Source: Caldanaerovirga acetigignens (GTDB lineage: Bacteria; Bacillota; Thermosediminibacteria; Thermosediminibacterales; Thermosediminibacteraceae). From it: a DNA stretch of 64,000 bases. Position 1 is the first letter of the stretch. Each line of letters opens with the position of its first letter. The DNA is taken from NCBI RefSeq assembly GCF_900142995.1, contig NZ_FRCR01000003.1, positions 124,001 to 188,000 of the forward strand, given 5' to 3'. Positions 48,127-55,677 of this stretch are shown here, piece after piece. A program made the position numbers and the translations under genes. The notes under the pieces are model-generated. The model saw only the letters and a program-made list of their open reading frames with translations. It searched no databases and was not told the DNA's origin.

Positions 48127-49464
48127 TCATCTTATGAACATGAAGTAGAGGGCAAAGGTTATCGATAAAATGTACATCACCCAATGGACCTCTCTTCCCT
48201 TTCCGGAAAGCAGCATCAAGACAGTATACGATATAAATCCCAGCGCAAGTCCCATCGATATGCTAAAAGTAAGCGGCATCAGGATTGCCGTGAGAAAAGC
48301 TGGAAAGGCTTCCAAAAAGTCTCCGAACTTTATTTCATTTAAGCTGCTGGCCATGAATACCCCAACTATTATCAATGCCGGTGCTGTAGCCTGGGCAGGC
48401 ACAGCCAGCGCTATCGGAGAAAAGATGATGCTAGCGATGAAAAGCAACGCCACAACTACGGATGTAAGGCCCGTCCTTCCACCCACACTGACGCCAGCCG
48501 CACTTTCTACATAAGTGGTAGTATTGCTGGTACCCAACAATGCACCTACAACAGTCCCTAACGAATCGGCAAAGAGCGCTTTATTACCCCGCTTTAAATT
48601 GCCGTGCTCATCTAACATTCCCGTGCGACTTGCAACACCTACAAACGTGCCTATAGTATCGAAGAGGTCAGCAAAAAACAGTGAAAATATCACAGGATAC
48701 ATCGAAAGTTTCAATGCCCCCATAATATCAAGCTTCAAAAATCCTGGGGCGATGCTAGGAGGCGAAGATATCAAAGAAGAAGGCAACTTAGTTATACCCA
48801 TGGGAATACCGATGATGGTCGTCAGGATTATCCCTATGAGGATACCGCCCCTTACTCCTCTTGCCACCAGCGCGGCAGTAATAACAAGCCCTATAACTGC
48901 AAGAAGCGTCCCCGGGTCCTTCAAATTTCCTAAGTCTACAAAAGTTGCAGGATTTGCGACTATTATTCCGGCATTTTTAAAACCTATAAAGGCTATGAAT
49001 AGTCCTATTCCTGCACCCACGGCGTGTTTTAACTGCAGCGGAATCGCCCTTATCAGAAGTTCCCTAATCCCCGTCAGCGTAACTATAACAGCTATTATTC
49101 CAGAAACAAAAACCGCACCGAGCGCCGTCTGCCATGGAATCTTCATGCCGCCCACCATCACGTATGCGAAGAACGCGTTTAGCCCCATGCCAGGCGCTAA
49201 TGCAAAAGGATAGTTGGCATAAAGCCCCATAAACATTGTTGAAATCGCAGCAGCTAAAGCTGTAGCCATAAAAACTGCCCCCTGGTCTAGACCGGCATCC
49301 TTCAATATCACCGGATTAACCAGAAGTATGTAGGCCATCGTCACAAAAGTTGTAATACCAGCGGTAATCTCCGTCCTCACATTTGTACCATTTTCCGATA
49401 ATTTGAACACCTTCTCCGCCAGGCTCTCTGAAGTTTTTTTGGAAATAGCCATCTCCTCCCTCAC
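48127..49464 (-). CDS. NCS2-family purine permease (hypoxanthine/guanine, PbuG/AzgA type)
   Basis: Proton-coupled purine transporter of about 14 helices. Family markers are TEITAGITTFVTMAYILLVNP, FALAPGMGLNAFFAYVMVGG, LKHAVGAGIGLFIAFIGFKN, FADLFDTIGTFVGVASRTG and NTTTYVESAAGVSVGGRTGL. This wording is that of the AzgA/PbuG branch, not uracil or xanthine carriers. GTG 49464 has GGAGGG seven bases upstream; the ATG 12 bases later sits too close to a G-rich stretch. The guanine-class riboswitch in its leader supports a guanine/hypoxanthine role. Confidence 0.96.
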   Translation of the reverse strand: MREEMAISKKTSESLAEKVFKLSENGTNVRTEITAGITTFVTMAYILLVNPVILKDAGLDQGAVFMATALAAAISTMFMGLYANYPFALAPGMGLNAFFAYVMVGGMKIPWQTALGAVFVSGIIAVIVTLTGIRELLIRAIPLQLKHAVGAGIGLFIAFIGFKNAGIIVANPATFVDLGNLKDPGTLLAVIGLVITAALVARGVRGGILIGIILTTIIGIPMGITKLPSSLISSPPSIAPGFLKLDIMGALKLSMYPVIFSLFFADLFDTIGTFVGVASRTGMLDEHGNLKRGNKALFADSLGTVVGALLGTSNTTTYVESAAGVSVGGRTGLTSVVVALLFIASIIFSPIALAVPAQATAPALIIVGVFMASSLNEIKFGDFLEAFPAFLTAILMPLTFSISMGLALGFISYTVLMLLSGKGREVHWVMYILSITFALYFMFIR

Positions 49465-49501
49465 AATAAATCCCTCCAGTGATATTATTCCCCCGAAAAA
49501 A

Positions 49502-49618
49502 TAAAAAGTCCCCGACTATGGGGAAAGTAATTTTTCCCCTATAGCCTTCGGTGGTTTACGGCCACCCGGTAGAGACTTCCGGGCCATATTCCCGGAATTA
49601 TATAGGGGGGTTAATAAA
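49502..49618 (-). promoter_or_regulatory. Purine riboswitch, guanine class, with terminator
   Basis: On the minus strand the aptamer core is readable: CCCCTATATAATTCC, then ATATGGCCCGG, GTCTCTACC, L3 CCGTAAA, and the closing CTATAGGGG. The specificity base before UAU is C, as in guanine/hypoxanthine aptamers (U in adenine ones). P1 is CCCCTATA/TATAGGGG. The 3' arm can re-pair with CCCCATAG; the alternative stem CCCC-ATAGTC-GGGG is followed by a T-run, so ligand binding would favour termination before the permease gene. Confidence 0.93.
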
Positions 49619-49788
49619 TTGGGGCGGTTTTAAGTTTAAATTTATATTACCAGATGAATTTGGAAAAGTCAATATAGAATCGAACAATTTTTAGCTTAAT
49701 TTTGTGAATCGTTCGTTTCTATTTTTTGCCATACCCTTAAATTTTTTATATAATAAATAAAAATGAGGATACCCGGAGTGGTAGCGCT

Positions 49789-50634
49789 ATGAGGACATTT
49801 GTAGTTGATAGTTTTTGGAATAACTTTAATGCAACTTTAAATGCACCACTAAAGGCATTTATTCGGTGTAAAGTTGAAGGTGGTTACATAATCGAAATTG
49901 ACGGCGAAAAATTTTTCGCAAGGAGTGAACTTCAAATCCCTGAAGGGGAGATTGTACATTTAAAGCCCATCTCCTATTCCGGTGGAAAAATAATTTTTAA
50001 ACTCCTAAGCCGGCAGGAAATGAAAGAAAACCCTCCTTTTTCAAAGACTCCTTCACCCGATGTCTTGCCTTTTCTTACACTTTCCAACCTAAACCTGCCT
50101 ATTACTCAAGAAAGACTAAAAGTGCTTCACAGCATTGTCGAAAGGCTGGCAAAAAAATTGGTACAAGAGAAAAAAAGTGAATATAAACCCGTTGCCGAAC
50201 CAACATTGGAACTGGGCATCAAAATACTGAACGTCGCCCATGTTGCACTTAAGGACAAAAAAGTAGCATTCTTTGCTCTGCATCATCCCGTTTATAGACA
50301 TATCTTCATCAAAGTGAAAGAAGAATTAAAAAATAAGAGCCCTGAAGACTTAACCAAATCTTTTTCCTTTTTCGTTAATACTTTCAATTTCGGGAAGGTT
50401 CTTGTAAATTTATTCTATATAAACGGGAAGTTAAGCGGTACCCTGGTGTTTGAAGGTCCCGATAATTTAAAAAAGGCCCGAAAGCGCTATGAAGAAATCA
50501 AAACCGAATTTATCTTTTCATCTTTTATCGAAACGCTCTCTTGGCAGTGGAAAAAATCCAATTTATTGGAAGAATTTTTAAAGGAGGATCTGGCATCCTT
50601 TAATTTAAACAGAAAACTAGACGTAATTCTATAG
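49789..50634 (+). CDS. YlqG/FliK-like hypothetical protein paired with an FlhB-like gene
   Basis: No domain is certain. The 281 residues begin with a beta-rich stretch (IRCKVEGGYIIEIDGEKFFA, then LQIPEGEIVHLKP) and end with an alpha/beta part (KVLVNLFYINGKLSGTLVFE) that recalls the C-terminal domain of flagellar hook-length protein FliK. The next gene is an FlhB cytoplasmic-domain homologue, the same pairing as ylqG-ylqH in Bacillus subtilis. A GGAG site precedes the ATG. No other flagellar or secretion genes are nearby, so a type III export role is only a suggestion. Confidence 0.65.
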   Translation: MRTFVVDSFWNNFNATLNAPLKAFIRCKVEGGYIIEIDGEKFFARSELQIPEGEIVHLKPISYSGGKIIFKLLSRQEMKENPPFSKTPSPDVLPFLTLSNLNLPITQERLKVLHSIVERLAKKLVQEKKSEYKPVAEPTLELGIKILNVAHVALKDKKVAFFALHHPVYRHIFIKVKEELKNKSPEDLTKSFSFFVNTFNFGKVLVNLFYINGKLSGTLVFEGPDNLKKARKRYEEIKTEFIFSSFIETLSWQWKKSNLLEEFLKEDLASFNLNRKLDVIL

Positions 50635-50662
50635 CTTCAATTAGAAAAAGGGGGTCATCGCT

Positions 50663-50941
50663 CTGAAAGAGAAAAACAACCAGGGCAAAAAAGCCGTTGC
50701 GATCAAATACGACCTCGACAAGGATTTTGCTCCAAAAGTCATCGCTTCCGGCAGGGGCGAAATAGCACAAAAAATCATAGAGACAGCCGCCGAATGCGGA
50801 ATTCCAATCCATAAAGACCCGGAACTCGTTAAGGCACTAATTTCAGTGGAGGTTGGATTAGAAATTCCGCCAGAACTATATGCAGCGATAGCCGAGGTCC
50901 TTGCTTTCATATATAAACTAGATGAAAAAATTTCTCAATAG
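50663..50941 (+). CDS. FlhB-like export switch protein (EscU/YscU/HrcU family), apparent CTG start
   Basis: The 92-residue frame matches the FlhB cytoplasmic domain: KAVAIKYDLDKDFAPKVIAS, GRGEIAQKIIETAAECGIPI, HKDPELVKALISVEVGLEIP and PELYAAIAEVLAFIYKLDEK. It lacks the FlhB membrane part and the NPTH cleavage site, as does Bacillus YlqH. Between the in-frame stop at 50642-50644 and the conserved region there is no ATG, GTG or TTG. The codon with the best spacing (eight bases after AAGGGGG) is CTG 50663; ATC 50657 is the alternative. It follows the FliK-like gene by 28 bases. Confidence 0.8.
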   Translation: MKEKNNQGKKAVAIKYDLDKDFAPKVIASGRGEIAQKIIETAAECGIPIHKDPELVKALISVEVGLEIPPELYAAIAEVLAFIYKLDEKISQ

Positions 50942-50945
50942 CTGC

Positions 50946-51004
50946 TTGATTGAAAATCATTTTCATGTTATAATGTGACTAGATGAGATTGAATATTATT
51001 TTCA
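50946..51004 (+). promoter_or_regulatory. Promoter with two Fur-family-like 7-1-7 boxes
   Basis: TTGATT (50946-50951), 17-bp spacer, TATAAT (50969-50974). TGAAAAT-C-ATTTTCA (50951-50965) is a perfect 7-1-7 palindrome within the spacer, one base per half-site from the Bacillus Fur box. TGAATAT-T-ATTTTCA (50990-51004) is a near copy just after the predicted start of transcription. This is the arrangement of a metal-repressed promoter. Confidence 0.65.
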
Positions 51005-51020
51005 TTAGGGGGGAACATAA

Positions 51021-51125
51021 ATGCTAGAATTGCTGTTTTCGAATAACCAGGTTGTAGTGGAGAAAATAAATAAAGCCATAAAAGATGTTGAAAAAATCCT
51101 AAAACTCGTCTGGGAACAGGAATAA
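51021..51125 (+). CDS. 34-residue small protein under Fur-like control
   Basis: ATG 51021 opens MLELLFSNNQVVVEKINKAI, followed by KDVEKILKLVWEQE and TAA. TAGGGGGG lies seven bases upstream, a promoter precedes it and a terminator follows, so this is a complete small transcription unit. The peptide is amphipathic and helical with no Cys or His. Not recognised; if the Fur-like boxes are real, it could be an iron-starvation small protein or the coding part of a dual-function regulatory RNA. Confidence 0.6.
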   Translation: MLELLFSNNQVVVEKINKAIKDVEKILKLVWEQE

Positions 51126-51151
51126 TGGGCTAAAAAGCCCGTTATTTTTTT
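51124..51151 (+). terminator. Terminator of the 34-residue gene
   Basis: AATGGGCT-AAAA-AGCCCGTT (51124-51143) followed by ATTTTTTT, overlapping the stop codon. Confidence 0.9.
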
Positions 51152-51244
51152 ATTTCTGGTAAATTTCAGCAATTAATAGTATAATTATTTTAGAGGGGGT
51201 GGTAGAAAATTAAATCCTATATCTTGCGAGGGGGAACATAATAT

Positions 51245-53425
51245 ATGTGGAAAAAATTTATTAGTTCTATCGTTATTTTGTTTATCCTTTTCCTGGTATT
51301 CTCGGCCTTTCCCGCTTTCGCATTAGAAGGCGAAAGTCCGAAAATTTCTCGAGAGCAAGCAGTAGAACTCGTGAAGAAATTTTTCGATACTAGGATATAC
51401 GACAAATTTTCGATAGATTACAGGGAAACACCGGAAGGCGCTTTCTGGTATTTAAATTGGACCTCTTCTAAAGAGCCTTACCCAAGTCTTTATGCTACGG
51501 TGGACGCTGACAGGGGACACATAAAGAATCTTTCCATATACCCTGGAAGTGACTCAGGAAAAGGCGCAATTTTGCCAAAATTTTCTGAAGACGAGGCGAA
51601 GAACATCGCTATAGGGTTCGCGGCAAAGCTGCAACCCGAGGAGTTTGAAAACACAGTTCTAAGCCCTGAGCCGCTGCCACCTGTACGGCCCCTTATCGAC
51701 ATTTATGCGAGGCAGTACTGCTTTTATTTTCAACGGATACACGAGGGTATTCCTGTAGTCGACAATGGTTTTTATATAACCGTAGACGCCTTTACAGGCC
51801 AGGTTATAGATTACAGTTTCGAGTGGTATTTCGGCGAACTTCCCTCCCCTGAAAAAATCCTGTCAAAAGGTGATGCCGAAAAGATTTTCCTCGAAAAATC
51901 CGGGTTGAATTTGATTTACAAGCGTTACTTCGACTATGAAAAAAGGCAGCTCAAAATAAAGCTGGTTTATCAAATAGAAAGTCCCAACAGCTTCTTTGTT
52001 GATGCTTACTCTGGCGAGGTCATACAAAGAAGCCCTGATTACAGGTACCCGCCATATTATGGGGAAGCCGGAGCGGGTGATATAATCAAACAGGCTTTGA
52101 CCGAACTCACTCCTCAGGAGCAAAAAGAGCTGGAAGATGCAAAAAAACTAATATCAAAGGAAAAAGCTATCGAAATCGTAAAAAATTACGTGGAAATTCC
52201 AGAAAACTATGTGCAACAATATGCATCGCTTTACGAGGATTACGAAAATCCGGGCCGGAGGTTGTGGAGCTTAAGCTGGGAAAAGAGAACTGATAAGCCC
52301 GAAGACTACGGAACTATAAGTGCGCAGATCGATGCTTCAAATGCAGAGCTCTTGAGTTTTTATACTTATGATAGCTCAAGATACACCCAGGATTTCAGGC
52401 AGAACCTGAACCTTGAAGATGCCCAGAAAAAGGCCGATGAATTTTTAAAATTGGTGCAGCCCGAAAAGTACGGCATGGTAAAGCTCGAAAAACCCGTAAG
52501 CCAACCACCGACTTCCGAAGAAGTCAGGGAATTCGGCTTCAATTATGTAAGGCAGGTAAACGACATACCCTTCCCGGACAACGGCTTTAGCGTAACCGTT
52601 GATGCTAAAACCGGCAAGATTTTAAGTTACTACACCAGATGGACGGAGGCTTCTTTCCCCGAACCCGCCGGAATAGTAGATAAAAGCGACGCTGAAAAGC
52701 TCTTTTTGGAAAAAATAGGCCTGCAGCTTTCGTATGTGCCGTTTTATGAATCGGGAAAGAGCAATTACAAGCTCGTATATAGAATTACTCCCTTCAGCTC
52801 TAACACCTTTGACGCCTTTAACATGAAGCCCCTGGATTATACAGGAAATACCATCGAAGAAAAACCCAGAATAGAATTTAAAGACATAAAAGGCCATTGG
52901 GCGGAAAAGGAGATAAGGCTGCTTTGCGACCTGGGTATAATAGAAGCTGAAAGCGATAAATTCGGACCTGACGAAAAAATAAAAGCAACTGAATTTTTGA
53001 AAATGATGCTTAAAGCTACTGGCGGTTACCCAATAACAGGTATGGCAAAGCCCATGCCTGAATATGTAAATAATGATGAAACGCGGGAAACCGTAGACCA
53101 GGACGAAAAAATAATCGAATCCGCCGTGAGGCTAGGATTGATCAAAAAGGGAGAAGTCGCCAAACAAAGCCCCATTTCGAGGGAATTGATGGCGGCAGTT
53201 TTAGTAAGAGCTATGGGGTTTGAGAAGGTAGCTTCGATTAACGATATATATATAATAAAGGCAAAAGACGCTTCGGCAGTAAATCCGGCTTACAAAGGCC
53301 ATGCAGCAATAGCAATGGGTCTTGGGCTTATCAGGGGTACCTCGGGTAATTTCCTGCCTCAGGCTGAGGTTACTAGAGCCCAGGCAGCCGTTGCCCTCGT
53401 TCGGTTTATGAGCGCGGAAAGGTAA
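51245..53425 (+). CDS. YcdB/YcdC-repeat surface protein with three SLH domains
   Basis: Exported 726-residue protein. After the signal peptide (SSIVILFILFLVFSAFPAFA) there are two large repeats, each with two YcdB/YcdC-like modules (SREQAVELVKKFFD and SKGDAEKIFLEKSGL; SKEKAIEIVKNYVEI and DKSDAEKLFLEKIGL). Recurrent GFYITVDAFTGQVIDY and GFSVTVDAKTGKILSY mark PepSY-like strands. The last 175 residues are three S-layer homology domains (FKDIKGHWAEKEIRLLCDLG; second around residue 620; YKGHAAIAMGLGLIRGTSGN), which anchor the protein to pyruvylated wall polymer. Role unknown. Terminator follows. Confidence 0.9.
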   Translation: MWKKFISSIVILFILFLVFSAFPAFALEGESPKISREQAVELVKKFFDTRIYDKFSIDYRETPEGAFWYLNWTSSKEPYPSLYATVDADRGHIKNLSIYPGSDSGKGAILPKFSEDEAKNIAIGFAAKLQPEEFENTVLSPEPLPPVRPLIDIYARQYCFYFQRIHEGIPVVDNGFYITVDAFTGQVIDYSFEWYFGELPSPEKILSKGDAEKIFLEKSGLNLIYKRYFDYEKRQLKIKLVYQIESPNSFFVDAYSGEVIQRSPDYRYPPYYGEAGAGDIIKQALTELTPQEQKELEDAKKLISKEKAIEIVKNYVEIPENYVQQYASLYEDYENPGRRLWSLSWEKRTDKPEDYGTISAQIDASNAELLSFYTYDSSRYTQDFRQNLNLEDAQKKADEFLKLVQPEKYGMVKLEKPVSQPPTSEEVREFGFNYVRQVNDIPFPDNGFSVTVDAKTGKILSYYTRWTEASFPEPAGIVDKSDAEKLFLEKIGLQLSYVPFYESGKSNYKLVYRITPFSSNTFDAFNMKPLDYTGNTIEEKPRIEFKDIKGHWAEKEIRLLCDLGIIEAESDKFGPDEKIKATEFLKMMLKATGGYPITGMAKPMPEYVNNDETRETVDQDEKIIESAVRLGLIKKGEVAKQSPISRELMAAVLVRAMGFEKVASINDIYIIKAKDASAVNPAYKGHAAIAMGLGLIRGTSGNFLPQAEVTRAQAAVALVRFMSAER

Positions 53426-53434
53426 CGATTTGTA

Positions 53435-53482
53435 AAGACGGGTTGATCAGGCTTGTGCCTGTTTAACCCGTCTTCATTTTTT
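53435..53482 (+). terminator. Terminator after the SLH protein
   Basis: AAGACGGGTT (53435-53444) and AACCCGTCTT (53465-53474) pair perfectly, followed by CATTTTTT. The 3' arm touches the stop codon of the convergent gene. Confidence 0.85.
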
Positions 53483-55201
53483 GACTATAACCCCTTTCAT
53501 GTTGTCCCCGTCCAGGTAGACATCGAATTCTCCCTCATAAATCCAGACAGCCTTATGACCGGTGGCCTTTCTGGGGGCGTTTCTGAACCAATCGAAATTA
53601 ATGATATTTGTCTTAATGTTGTCGAAAACGGGCATGTACAGAATGCCGTCCAGCTCTAAATCGGCGAAAAAGTGGGTGCCGTAAGAAAGTTCCGGTGTAA
53701 AATTTTTCCTTTGAATCCCCACCTCAACCAGAACTCCGCAGTTGCAGATTTCGTTATAGTTTACGGGAACGCCCTGCAAGGGGTTGCTTGAGCCCCATCG
53801 CCCCGGCCCCACCAGGATATACTTTTCCCCTGCAAGGCTCTCGTTAACCCTTCCCACTTCCCTGGCGATAGCGTATTTGTCAGCGCATGCGTAAAATTCG
53901 TCGTGGTCCACGTAGACCAGAAATTTTACCCCCTGCACCATACCGTTGGTCAGCATTCGGTCCCCGGCAAGTATAATATTCTCCCTTTTTATTCCTTCCG
54001 GAATCCTTACCTTGCGGTATTCTTCCTTGCTAGAAAGAGGCCTTACCTGAATCAGGGCAAACTTGGGATCCTCAGGCTCGTACGCCCACTCCACATCCAC
54101 CGCAATCCCCATCGCATCCTCGAGCACTGAAAAAAGATATTTCATCAATTTGAAAAAACGGGGTTTATATGCGGGAAACCTGTCAAAGGTGAATATAAGC
54201 TTTTCTCCCGGTCCTAGGGAAGATATCACAGCAGGAATATCCTTTATCACGTTTTCGTAGGCAGAATAGAGGCTGCAGAGTTTATTAAAGTTCCTGTGAT
54301 ACGGTATCAGGTCGAGCCGCTCATTGATATTGTAAGATTCCAAATATCCCGTCCTCAAGTTCAGCATATCAAAAGTTTCCTGGGAGTACTTGGCAATCTC
54401 CTGGACATTATTTCCTTCCGGCCTTAATTCCAGATTCGTCAGAGAGAAGGTTCTCGCATATCCTCTATTCGTGCTCCTTGTGCCGAGGCCGAAGACCATC
54501 CGAACGACCCCGTCTTCCTTTCGTATCCTCTCCGTAAAGCGCCGGTAATTCTGGGAAAACCCCACACCCGCAATTTCCGGGTAAAAACCATCGCCCCTTC
54601 GTTTTCCAAAAAGTTGTTGAACGATGACCGCCATCTTTTCTTCGGGTAGGTTATGCTTTTTTCTGTACACTACCGCATTTATCCCAAACGTGCTGGCATA
54701 AACCTGTTTTATCGCAAAAGTTATCTGGTGCAGTCTTTGTTCTTCGCCACCATTATTTGGTATGAACGTAGTAAAATATTTGCCTGCAAAAGAGTATTTC
54801 ACGCTGTCCTCCAACATTGAAGACGACCTGATTGCCAGAGGATAGTCCATCTCAGCAACAATCTTCCTCAGAAACCCGATCACGTATTCAGGAAAATCCC
54901 CACCCATAATGGCCTTTTGAATTTTCTTAATTTCATCCGGCTCGTCCTCTATAATCTTGTAAATCTTATTTTTTTCAATAAAGTCTTCATATACACTAGT
55001 CGCTATAAAATAGCTAGTAGGTATTGTCACGTTAGTTAAAATTTCATCTTCCTTCTTTTCAAGCAGTAGTTTCGAAAACAAAAATCCCTTAGCTTTTCCT
55101 CCGATTGACCCGAAACCCAGCGTCCTCCTTTTGAATTCTTCCAATTGGAGCGGGTCAAAAGCTATATAACTTTTTAATTTTTTATTCTCATTCATTGACA
55201 T
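53474..55201 (-). CDS. Stand-alone PEP synthase/PPDK N-terminal (ATP-grasp) domain protein
   Basis: The 575 residues resemble the nucleotide-binding N-terminal domain of PEP synthase and pyruvate phosphate dikinase: LGFGSIGGKAKGFLFSKLLL, YPLAIRSSSMLEDSVKYSFA, GKYFTTFIPN, VFGLGTRSTNRGYARTFSLT, VDVEWAYEPEDPKFALIQVR. The phosphohistidine swivel domain and the PEP-binding barrel are both missing. An extra C-terminal part (GPGRWGSSNPLQGVPVNYNE; GTHFFADLELDGILYMPVFD) replaces them. It may phosphorylate or bind a different acceptor, or be regulatory. GGGGAGG precedes ATG 55201. It diverges from the large RNA region. Confidence 0.85.
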   Translation of the reverse strand: MSMNENKKLKSYIAFDPLQLEEFKRRTLGFGSIGGKAKGFLFSKLLLEKKEDEILTNVTIPTSYFIATSVYEDFIEKNKIYKIIEDEPDEIKKIQKAIMGGDFPEYVIGFLRKIVAEMDYPLAIRSSSMLEDSVKYSFAGKYFTTFIPNNGGEEQRLHQITFAIKQVYASTFGINAVVYRKKHNLPEEKMAVIVQQLFGKRRGDGFYPEIAGVGFSQNYRRFTERIRKEDGVVRMVFGLGTRSTNRGYARTFSLTNLELRPEGNNVQEIAKYSQETFDMLNLRTGYLESYNINERLDLIPYHRNFNKLCSLYSAYENVIKDIPAVISSLGPGEKLIFTFDRFPAYKPRFFKLMKYLFSVLEDAMGIAVDVEWAYEPEDPKFALIQVRPLSSKEEYRKVRIPEGIKRENIILAGDRMLTNGMVQGVKFLVYVDHDEFYACADKYAIAREVGRVNESLAGEKYILVGPGRWGSSNPLQGVPVNYNEICNCGVLVEVGIQRKNFTPELSYGTHFFADLELDGILYMPVFDNIKTNIINFDWFRNAPRKATGHKAVWIYEGEFDVYLDGDNMKGVIVKK

Positions 55202-55223
55202 TCAAAAATGCCTCCCCAATATT
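55195..55223 (+). promoter_or_regulatory. Possible promoter of the large structured RNA
   Basis: TTGACA (55195-55200), 17-bp spacer and AATATT (55218-55223) point towards the RNA and overlap the start of the divergent gene. The -10 matches the consensus at four of six positions. Confidence 0.4.
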
Positions 55224-55271
55224 CTTTAAAAATGTATATTAATTTTCAAAGGGGGAAAAATAAGAACGTAA

Positions 55272-55669
55272 GGGTTCGCAGCAGCCGAGCCAAGATCGCC
55301 GCAGGACTTTGATAAGGTCCTGCGGCGGTCGGCCAAAGGTCGGTATCGGGTGCCAAACACCGGTACCGGCCGGCGGGCAGAGTGTTATGTGTCTTATAAG
55401 GCTCTTGGATGGCCTGATTGGGTCATTCAAGGGTCCAAAAGGATGCATAACATTCGAGCTAAGATCTTCATGGGTTCCGCAGGTCACGACCTTTTAATGA
55501 GGTTTGGCTCGAGGTCTTAAGCAGTCGAGAGATTGCTTAAGGCTTCTAAGGTACTCGTGAAGGTCGAGCGAAGGTTATCAGGGGTTTTGTAATGGTCCCA
55601 TGCAGCCGAAAGGTTGCAGCGGGCTACGTAGAGATCTCTGATAGCCGTAGCGTAGGTTGCTGCGGGCTC
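55272..55669 (+). ncRNA. Large structured non-coding RNA, about 400 nt, family not recognised
   Basis: A GC-rich island between two AT-rich genes folds almost completely by eye. P1 closes it over 15 bp (55272-55286 with 55655-55669). P2 is a 14-bp hairpin (55294-55307/55317-55330); P3 about 14 bp with one bulge (55338-55352/55358-55371); P4 10 bp (55380-55389/55446-55455) enclosing a hairpin at 55407-55428; P6 55456-55463/55503-55510; P8 a 16-bp stem with a GAGA loop (55511-55526/55531-55546); P9 11 bp (55573-55583/55636-55646) enclosing a GAAA-loop hairpin (55601-55618). A 5-bp pairing 55623-55627/55647-55651 would make a pseudoknot. Many pairs are G-U only on the plus strand, which fixes the orientation. 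It is not tmRNA, RNase P, SRP or a T-box. Confidence 0.8.
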
Positions 55670-55677
55670 TTACTTTG

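Noticed and set aside
55239-55497. Overlapping ORFs (82 codons minus, 62 codons plus) in the structured RNA island
   Set aside because: No Shine-Dalgarno, no recognisable protein, and both cut across perfect RNA helices.
55272-55669. tmRNA, RNase P RNA, SRP RNA, 6S RNA or group I/II intron
   Set aside because: The invariant cores (for example the RNase P GAGGAAAGUCC element, the tmRNA tRNA-like 3' end, the SRP GGAAG core) are absent, and no interrupted gene flanks it.
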